The translations under genes and the position numbers were made by a program. Source: Jannaschia sp. W003 (GTDB lineage: Bacteria > Pseudomonadota > Alphaproteobacteria > Rhodobacterales > Rhodobacteraceae). From it: a DNA stretch of 64,000 bases. Location of the stretch: contig NZ_CP083539.1 in NCBI RefSeq assembly GCF_025144335.1, positions 993,501 through 1,057,500 of the forward strand, read 5' to 3'. This document shows, piece by piece, positions 58,762-64,000 of this stretch (position 1 is the first letter of the stretch; the number at the start of each line of letters is the position of its first letter). Below the pieces are notes generated by a model that worked only from the letters and a program-made list of their open reading frames with translations, did not search any database and was not told the origin of the DNA.

Positions 58762-59955
58762 TCAGCTGGCCTGCCCGAACCGAACCAACGCCCCGCTCTC
58801 CCCCGTCACGTGCCCTGCCCACCGCTCCATCAGCCCGCGGCGCTGCTCGAGAAAGTCGGTCCGCCGGTAGGCCCGCTGCACGGAGGTGCCGGCCACGTGT
58901 GCGAGCACGGTCTCTGCCACCTCGTGGGGCGCGTCCGTCGCCTCGGCGAGCCACGTGCGCACGCTCGAGCGAAACCCGTGCGGGCGCTCGGCCATGCCCC
59001 GGCGCTCCATCAGCCGCGCCATGGCCGCATCGCTGATCACGCCCTTGCGGGGGGAGGGAAAGAGCCAGCCGTCGCGCTCGAATTCTCCGGCCGCCTCGAT
59101 CACCCGCAGCGCTTCGCGGGAGAGGGGCACGCGGAAGTCCTCCGTGCGGCCCCGGCGCCCCTTCATGGCCTCGCCGGGGATCGTCCAAATGTCTCCCTCG
59201 ATCTGCTCGAAGCGCAGCGCGCGCAGCGGCGCCGAGCGGACCCCCGTGAGGATCAGAAGCCGCAAGGCGAGGTGGGTGACCGTCGGCTCGCCGAGCGAGG
59301 CGTAGAACCCTGGCACGTCCTGCCACGGCAGGGCGGGGATGTTCTGCGCGGCGTGGCGGGACTTGCCGAGAAGCGCGCGGGCCTTGTCGGTGGCCTGCAG
59401 GTCGACCTCGAGCCCGAGGGCCGCGGCATGGCGCAGCACGATGCCAAGGCGGTTGAGCGCCTTGCGCGCGGTGTCGGCCTTCGTGTGCCACAGCGGCGCA
59501 AGCACGTCGCGGATGTCGCGCTGGTCGAGATCCTCCACGGGGACCTTCCCGAGCTTCGGCAGCACGTGGAGCTCCAGGGGGGAGAACCACCGCCCCGCTA
59601 GCCCCTCTCCCTTCAGCTCAGCCTTGCGGGCCTCGAAGGCCTCCTCGGCGATGCGTCGCAGGCTCGTGTCCGCGCGGGTGGCCTCGCGCAGCTCACGCTC
59701 GCGCTCCTTGATGGGGTCGCGGCCCTCGACGGCGACGGCGCGCCAAGCGTCGGCGAGCTCGCGGGCGCGCTTGAGAGAGACGTCGTGGGCGCTGCCCAGA
59801 CCCATCTCGCGGCGGCGGCCGTGAACGGTGACCCGGAGGAACCACTGGGCGCCGCCGTCCGCGCGGCAGTGAAGCCAGAGGCCGGCGCCGTCGCAGTGCT
59901 TGCCCGGGGGTGCCGCGCGCACGAAGGCCGCGGAAAGCCTGTGTCGACCGGCCAT
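58762..59955 (-). CDS. Tyrosine-type integrase of the island
   Basis: The 397-residue protein is a P4-like tyrosine recombinase. The catalytic residues are Arg240 (TGVRSAPLRAL), His326 and Arg329 (RPHGFRSSVRTW), His353 (LAHVAGTSVQ) and Tyr363 (RAYRRTDFLE). An N-terminal arm-binding region (WFLRVTVHGRRREMGLGSAHDVSLKRARE) precedes a SAM-like core-binding domain. ATG 59955 is chosen; the repeated tccacc motif lies just upstream (59960-59980). It is located 145 bases inside attR and should catalyse integration at tRNA-Thr. Confidence 0.95.
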   Translation of the reverse strand: MAGRHRLSAAFVRAAPPGKHCDGAGLWLHCRADGGAQWFLRVTVHGRRREMGLGSAHDVSLKRARELADAWRAVAVEGRDPIKERERELREATRADTSLRRIAEEAFEARKAELKGEGLAGRWFSPLELHVLPKLGKVPVEDLDQRDIRDVLAPLWHTKADTARKALNRLGIVLRHAAALGLEVDLQATDKARALLGKSRHAAQNIPALPWQDVPGFYASLGEPTVTHLALRLLILTGVRSAPLRALRFEQIEGDIWTIPGEAMKGRRGRTEDFRVPLSREALRVIEAAGEFERDGWLFPSPRKGVISDAAMARLMERRGMAERPHGFRSSVRTWLAEATDAPHEVAETVLAHVAGTSVQRAYRRTDFLEQRRGLMERWAGHVTGESGALVRFGQAS

Positions 59956-60099
59956 TCTGTGTCCACCTTTCTGTCCACCCATAGGTACTGGAAGTTGCGG
60001 GATCCTGCAAGATCGTGCGGGACGGGAAGGGTCGATATTGTGCAGCAAAATCAGCGGCGTACGGGACTCTCTCGGACACTGCTGGACGTCGGGAGGATG

Positions 60100-60119
60100 C
60101 CCTTCAGCGGCACCGCCTT
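60100..60119 (+). repeat. attR: right 20-bp direct repeat
   Basis: The sequence cccttcagcggcaccgcctt is an exact copy of the tRNA-Thr 3' end at 17986-18005. It marks the right end of the island. The DNA from here to 60333 shows no gene. Confidence 0.92.
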
Positions 60120-60333
60120 TCCGCGCAGAACGTTTCGAGACGTAGCCAGAACGCCGTTAGCTGCGGCCGTCGGGCACGTCGGGGAGCAGTTCTGGTCCCC
60201 CCATGCCTCCGCGCGGACGGGACGCTCATCTCCCTTCGGTGCGTAGCGCTCGGGAATCGCGAGCAATACCTTCCCCGCAGTCCGTGCCACCGCCAAGCTG
60301 GGCCTCCGTGTCACGCGGCGCGGTCGGCCGAAC

Positions 60334-61383
60334 TCAGGCCGCCTGGAACCCGGTGATGAGCTGGCGCAACCCGATCGCCGCGCCGAGCACGATCGAGGCG
60401 GCGGCGAGGGGTGCGGAGTATGCCAGCACCGAGAAGGCGGACAGGCCCTGGCCGATGGTGCAGCCCATCGCCAGCACGGCGCCCACGCCCATGCAGGCCG
60501 CGCCGCCGATCTGGCGTCGCAGCTCGCGCGGGTCCTCGCAGGCCTCCCACCGGAACTGGCCCCGCTTGAGGCTGCCGAGGAACGCGCCCGCCAGCACACC
60601 GGCGACCGAGCCGACCGCGAAGTCCACGGTGCTGCCGCTCGCGGTCATCACCCAGAGGATCGTCGCGCCGAGCGGGCCGGCGAAGGTGTGCGAGACCACC
60701 GGCAGGCCGTCGAACCCGGTCCGCGCGATCCAAGAGGTGCCGATCCACGCGGAGGCGATCGCCACCGCGACGACCGTGCCCCAGGCCGCGGTGCGCGCGG
60801 GCAACCGCGTGCCCCCCGCCAGCAGCGATCCGATCAGCAGCGCCGCGCCCGTGGCCAGCCCCACGGCGGCGACGGGCAGGCCGGTCGCCCTGGCGGCCAG
60901 ATGGGCGATGCCCTGCGGCGCCGTGGCGGCCACGTCGGGAAACAGCCAGACGCGCGATCCCGCGAAGGGGCCGGACATCACGGCGTAGGCAGTGATCCCC
61001 ATCACCACCACGATCACGAACGAACGCAGGTCGCCCCCGCCCAGGCGCGCGAGCGCGCCGAACCCGCAGTTTCCCGCCATCGCCATGCCGTAGCCGAACA
61101 GGGTGCCCCCAACGAGGACCGCCAGCGGCGACCACCGGAGCGCGAGGTAGGCCGAGGCCGAGAGGTCGGCCGAGCCGAGGGCCTCGGCGGCGAAGGACAG
61201 GAAAATCGCGCCGCCGAGCGCCACGCCCCACATGCGGACGCGCTCGGTGCTGCCCCCGTAGAGCGCGTCCTCGATCGCCCCGAGGCTGCAGAAGCGCCCG
61301 AGCCGCGCGGCGAGGCCGAGCAGCACGCCGCCGAATGCCCCCAGGAGCGCCGCGGCTCCGCCGTCTCCGATCGTTTCCAGCAT
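60334..61383 (-). CDS. soxT: YeeE/YedE-family sulfur transporter (SoxT-like)
   Basis: The 349-residue membrane protein has about nine helices and the family's paired cysteine motifs: MAGNCGFGAL and AMGCTIGQGLSAF. YeeE/YedE proteins import thiosulfate or related sulfur compounds. It is located immediately downstream of soxR and soxS in the same orientation, matching soxT next to soxRS in Paracoccus-type loci. Confidence 0.88.
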   Translation of the reverse strand: MLETIGDGGAAALLGAFGGVLLGLAARLGRFCSLGAIEDALYGGSTERVRMWGVALGGAIFLSFAAEALGSADLSASAYLALRWSPLAVLVGGTLFGYGMAMAGNCGFGALARLGGGDLRSFVIVVVMGITAYAVMSGPFAGSRVWLFPDVAATAPQGIAHLAARATGLPVAAVGLATGAALLIGSLLAGGTRLPARTAAWGTVVAVAIASAWIGTSWIARTGFDGLPVVSHTFAGPLGATILWVMTASGSTVDFAVGSVAGVLAGAFLGSLKRGQFRWEACEDPRELRRQIGGAACMGVGAVLAMGCTIGQGLSAFSVLAYSAPLAAASIVLGAAIGLRQLITGFQAA

Positions 61384-61414
61384 GTGCCCGCCCCTCCCAA
61401 AGCGTGCCGCGCGG

Positions 61415-61774
61415 TCAGGAGCGTGAGCGCTCCTCCCCGTCCGCCTCGCGGCAGAACAGGTCGTAGACCACGTCCATGATCCGCGTCGCGCGGTCGTCGG
61501 TCAACGAGTAGTAGATCGCCTTGCCCTCGCGCCGGGGCTGCACCAGCCCCTCGAGGCGCAGCCGCCCGAGCTGCTGCGAGACCGCCGCCTGGCGCGCCGA
61601 GAGCAGGGTCTCCAGCTCCGTCACCGACTTCTCGCCCGATGCCAGGTGGCACAGGATCATCAGCCGCCCCTCGTGGCTGATCGCCTTGAGGAAGTTCGAC
61701 GCCGCCGTGGCGTTCTCCACCATGCGGTCGAGCTCCTCCTCGGTGGTTTCGGGTCCGAAGACGGGTAGGGCCAT
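61415..61774 (-). CDS. soxR: ArsR-family repressor of sulfur oxidation
   Basis: The 119-residue protein has the ArsR winged helix: NATAASNFLKAISHEGRLMILCHLASGEKSVTELETLLSARQAAVSQQLGRLRLEGLVQPRREGKAIYYSL. In sox loci the ArsR-type SoxR represses sox genes until thiosulfate or related compounds appear. It lies between soxS and soxT and is divergent from soxV. Confidence 0.92.
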   Translation of the reverse strand: MALPVFGPETTEEELDRMVENATAASNFLKAISHEGRLMILCHLASGEKSVTELETLLSARQAAVSQQLGRLRLEGLVQPRREGKAIYYSLTDDRATRIMDVVYDLFCREADGEERSRS

Positions 61775-61837
61775 GGCGGGGCAACCGGACAGGAGGGCCG
61801 CCTCGGGCGAGACGGGGGCAGGGGACGCGGGGCGGTG

Positions 61838-62239
61838 TTAGCGGGCCTCGCGCCAGCCGTCCAGTTCGGCCGCCCCGCCCTCGGCCGCGCGGTCCAGCAT
61901 CGCCCCGAGGACCGGCCAGAAGAAATCCTCGCCCGGATAGCCCTCGAACCGGTCGATCTCGGCACCGTCGCGGACCAGCACGAAGGTGGGCGTGATGCGG
62001 ATCGGACCCTCGAGCGCGCGGTCGTCCGGGACGGGCTCGTGGATGTCGACGCGCCGGAGCGGCGCAGCGCGGCCCTCGGCGGTGAGGGGGTACTCGCCGC
62101 CCACCTCCTCGCGCCAGCGCTGGCACCAGATGCAGCCCGCCTCCTCGCCCATCACGAGGGCGACCTCGGCCGCGGCGGGCGCGGCCTCGAGGGCGAGCGC
62201 CGCGGAGGCGGCGAGGAGGATGGAACGGATCGCTTGCAT
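61838..62239 (-). CDS. soxS: Thioredoxin-like periplasmic protein SoxS
   Basis: The 133-residue product has a signal peptide (MQAIRSILLAASAALALEAAP) and a thioredoxin-like domain with CIWCQRW (CxxC), ITPTFVLVRDG and YPGEDFFWPVL. SoxS is a periplasmic thioredoxin of the sox system that reactivates oxidised carriers such as SoxY. ATG 62239 is divergent from soxV with a 49-base gap. Confidence 0.9.
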   Translation of the reverse strand: MQAIRSILLAASAALALEAAPAAAEVALVMGEEAGCIWCQRWREEVGGEYPLTAEGRAAPLRRVDIHEPVPDDRALEGPIRITPTFVLVRDGAEIDRFEGYPGEDFFWPVLGAMLDRAAEGGAAELDGWREAR

Positions 62240-62288
62240 GTCGCACAACGTATCTTGAATATGTTCGGCAACAAGGGGAGATGCGGCC
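62240..62288. promoter_or_regulatory. soxS/soxV divergent control region
   Basis: The 49-base gap between two divergent starts must hold both promoters and probably a SoxR operator. It contains cgtatcttgaatatgttcg, whose ttgaata core is the inverse of the tattca core in the soxW-soxX gap. No experimental site is known to me for this organism. Confidence 0.45.
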
Positions 62289-63023
62289 GTGTTCGACGTG
62301 ACCATCGCAGGCGCCGTGCTGGCGGGACTCCTCAGCTTCCTGTCGCCCTGCATCCTGCCCATGGTGCCGTTCTACCTCGGCTACCTCGCGGGCGGCAGCG
62401 CGGCCGCGCTCGAGGCGGGCGACGTGCCGGCGGGCACGCGGCGGCGGGCGGTGGTCTCGGCGCTGGCCTTCGCGGCCGGGGTCGCCACGATCTTCGTGGG
62501 CCTCGGTGCCACCGCCACGCTGTTCGGGAAGGTGGTGCGCGAGTGGTTCGACGTGCTGCGCTGGATCGCGGCGGGAATCATCCTCCTGATGGGGCTCCAC
62601 TTCCTCGGGGTGCTGCGGATCGGCCTGCTCTACCGCTCGTTTGGGCAGGGGGCGGGCGGCGCCGCGACGGGCGGCGGCGGCATCGTGTCCGGCTACGTGA
62701 TCGGCCTCGCCTTCGCGTTCGGCTGGACGCCCTGCGTCGGGCCGGTTCTGGCGGCGATCCTGTTCATGGCCGGCGCGCAGGAGAGCGTGCGCGAGGGCAT
62801 GGTCCTGCTGCTGGCCTATGCCGCGGGCATGACCGCGCCCTTCGTGCTGGCGGCGGCCTTCGTCGGGCCCTTCATGCGCTGGATGCGCGGCTTTCGGCGC
62901 CACTTGCCGGTCATCGAGAAGGCGATGGGGGGCGTGCTGGTCGCCTTCGCCCTGCTGATCGCCACCAATTCCATGAACGTGATCGCGAACTGGATGCTCC
63001 GGTTCTGGCCCGCGATCGGATAG
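62289..63023 (+). CDS. soxV: CcdA-family thiol transporter SoxV
   Basis: The 244-residue membrane protein has the six-helix CcdA/DsbD-type layout with the conserved FLSPCILPMVPFYLGY (first cysteine region) and FGWTPCVGPVLAAIL (second), plus the PFVLAAAFVGPFMRW helix. It passes reducing equivalents from cytoplasmic thioredoxin to SoxW/SoxS in the periplasm. The start is a GTG at 62289. Confidence 0.93.
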   Translation: MFDVTIAGAVLAGLLSFLSPCILPMVPFYLGYLAGGSAAALEAGDVPAGTRRRAVVSALAFAAGVATIFVGLGATATLFGKVVREWFDVLRWIAAGIILLMGLHFLGVLRIGLLYRSFGQGAGGAATGGGGIVSGYVIGLAFAFGWTPCVGPVLAAILFMAGAQESVREGMVLLLAYAAGMTAPFVLAAAFVGPFMRWMRGFRRHLPVIEKAMGGVLVAFALLIATNSMNVIANWMLRFWPAIG

Positions 63024-63037
63024 CGAGGGAGAATGCC

Positions 63038-63589
63038 ATGAGACTTCTGATTGCCGCCGTTGCCGCGCTCTGGGCGGTCGCCGCGCCCGCCGCCGAGCTG
63101 GGCGACGACGGGCTGCACAAGGCGCCCTGGATGGTGGAGACCTTCAAGGACCTGCGCGAGGATCTGGCCGAGGCGAACGCGTCGGGCCGCCGTCTCCTGC
63201 TGATCGTCGAGCAGCGGGGCTGCATCTACTGCACCAGGATGCACGAGGAGGTGTTCCCCCGGGAGGACATCGCCCGGATGCTGGGCGAGGACTACCTCGT
63301 GGTGCAGCTCAACATGTTCGGCGACGTCGAGGTGACCGACTTCGACGGCGAATCGATGAGCGAGAAGGCGGCCGTCCGCCGCTGGGGCCTCAACTTCACG
63401 CCCACCCTCCTGTTCCTGCCCGAGGATGTCCCCGAGGGCGCCACCGCGGGCGAGGCGGCTGTGGCCACGATGCCCGGCGCGTTCGGTGCGGGCACCACGC
63501 GGAACCTGCTGCAATGGGTGCTGGAGCGCGGCTACGCGGGCGACGAGCCGTTCCAGGCCTATCACGCGCGCAAGCTGGGCGGGGGCTGA
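63038..63589 (+). CDS. soxW: Periplasmic thioredoxin SoxW
   Basis: The 183-residue protein has a signal peptide (MRLLIAAVAALWAVAAPAAE) and a thioredoxin-like domain with RGCIYCTRMHEEVF (CxxC) and NFTPTLLFLPED. SoxW receives electrons from SoxV and reduces Sox proteins in the periplasm. It begins 14 bases after the soxV stop, with a gagggagaatgcc ribosome site. Confidence 0.92.
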   Translation: MRLLIAAVAALWAVAAPAAELGDDGLHKAPWMVETFKDLREDLAEANASGRRLLLIVEQRGCIYCTRMHEEVFPREDIARMLGEDYLVVQLNMFGDVEVTDFDGESMSEKAAVRRWGLNFTPTLLFLPEDVPEGATAGEAAVATMPGAFGAGTTRNLLQWVLERGYAGDEPFQAYHARKLGGG

Positions 63590-63679
63590 CGGATCGAAGT
63601 ATTCACGAGTATGCATTCGTCCTTGCCATCCCCGCCACCTCCCGCGTAGCGTCGGCGCAAGGGAGACTAGGGAGGTCCC
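63590..63679 (+). promoter_or_regulatory. soxW-soxX intergenic control region
   Basis: The gap contains gtattcacgagtatgcattc, with repeated tattca/tgcattc elements that resemble the inverse element in the soxS-soxV gap. It is a plausible SoxR operator and promoter for soxX and the downstream structural genes, followed by a gggaggtccc ribosome site. The assignment is by position and similarity only. Confidence 0.4.
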
Positions 63680-64000
63680 ATGAGACGCTATGCGCTTGGA
63701 ATCGCGGCGCCCCTCGTCTGCGCCGCCGGCATCGCCGCGGCGGAGACCGTGGCCCCGTCCGAGGTGACGTACGACGAGTACGGGGCCGTCGAGGTCTCGC
63801 TCTCGGGCGCGCCGGGCGATCCGGAGAACGGCCGCGTCCTGATGGACAAGGGGGCGGGCAACTGCATCGCCTGCCACGCGGTCACCGACCTCGAGGAGCT
63901 GGGCTTCCACGGCGAGATCGGGCCGATGCTCGACGGCGTGGCCGACCGCTGGACCGAGGCCGACCTGCGCGGGATCGTGGCCAACGCCAAGATGATGTTC
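63680..64000 (+). CDS. soxX: Cytochrome c subunit SoxX (partial, runs off window)
   Basis: The first 107 residues are present: a signal peptide (MRRYALGIAAPLVCAAGIAA), SEVTYDEYGAVEVSLSGAPG and a c-type heme site CIACH within GAGNCIACHAV. SoxX is the cytochrome partner of SoxA that starts thiosulfate oxidation on SoxYZ. A ggagg site lies a few bases before ATG 63680. The rest of the gene continues outside the window. Confidence 0.92.
   Translation, partial: MRRYALGIAAPLVCAAGIAAAETVAPSEVTYDEYGAVEVSLSGAPGDPENGRVLMDKGAGNCIACHAVTDLEELGFHGEIGPMLDGVADRWTEADLRGIVANAKMMF

Noticed and set aside
61014..62903. Long minus-strand frame across soxR, soxS and soxV
   Set aside because: It runs across several confident genes on both strands and shows no domain.

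Overview
The window is GC-rich DNA (roughly 70% by eye) from an alphaproteobacterium, most likely a Rhodobacteraceae/Roseobacter-group member. The evidence is a sox sulfur-oxidation locus laid out as soxT-soxR-soxS / soxV-soxW-soxX, the hemD - mitofilin (Mic60-like) - HemY-type TPR block beside tsaD and gpsA, a DinB with an N-terminal zinc finger, and a VPLPA-CTERM protein. The start of the last gene is present but its end runs off the window.

Layout. (1) 1-17998, core chromosome: LysE-type exporter, CreA, dienelactone hydrolase, RluA-family pseudouridine synthase, 1-Cys peroxiredoxin, MliC-like lipoprotein, rpmJ, tRNA-Val(GAC), N-formylglutamate amidohydrolase, dinB, a block of small single-span membrane proteins around a stomatin/NfeD pair, pyrF, the tsaD-gpsA-YciI-EVE run of overlapping genes, hemD, Mic60-like, HemY-like and tRNA-Thr(CGT). 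(2) 17986-60119, a ~42 kb integrated genomic island. It starts in the 3' end of the tRNA-Thr gene and ends at a perfect 20-bp copy of that tRNA end, beside a tyrosine integrase and an AlpA-type regulator. (3) 60120-64000, core chromosome again: soxT, soxR, soxS, soxV, soxW and the start of soxX.

The island is modular. From left to right it holds: an IS5 relic; a 1,723-residue protein fusing an apparent exonuclease, a RecQ helicase and a UvrD-type helicase; a GIY-YIG-like protein; IS3 and IS110 scars; an operon of two serine recombinases, a split N6-adenine methyltransferase and a GIY-YIG/DExH helicase (restriction-like); an HTH-GTPase fusion followed by a DUF2252 protein; a LuxR-like regulator with a decayed duplicate upstream; a VPLPA-CTERM exported protein; a 13-gene catabolic/transport locus on the minus strand (IclR regulator, HyuA/HyuB hydantoinase/oxoprolinase, two SDRs, a NodB-like hydrolase, a five-gene oligopeptide-type ABC transporter, MFS carrier, gamma-glutamyltransferase-like protein); and an integration end with small unknown genes, G-rich hairpins, AlpA and the integrase.

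In function the left half of the island looks like a defence island and the right half like a nutrient-utilisation island for cyclic amide or gamma-glutamyl/oxoproline-type compounds. The best candidates for a poorly described system are the HTH-GTPase + DUF2252 pair and the exonuclease-RecQ-UvrD fusion next to the restriction-like operon. All functional calls are from motif reading by eye; no database search was run.
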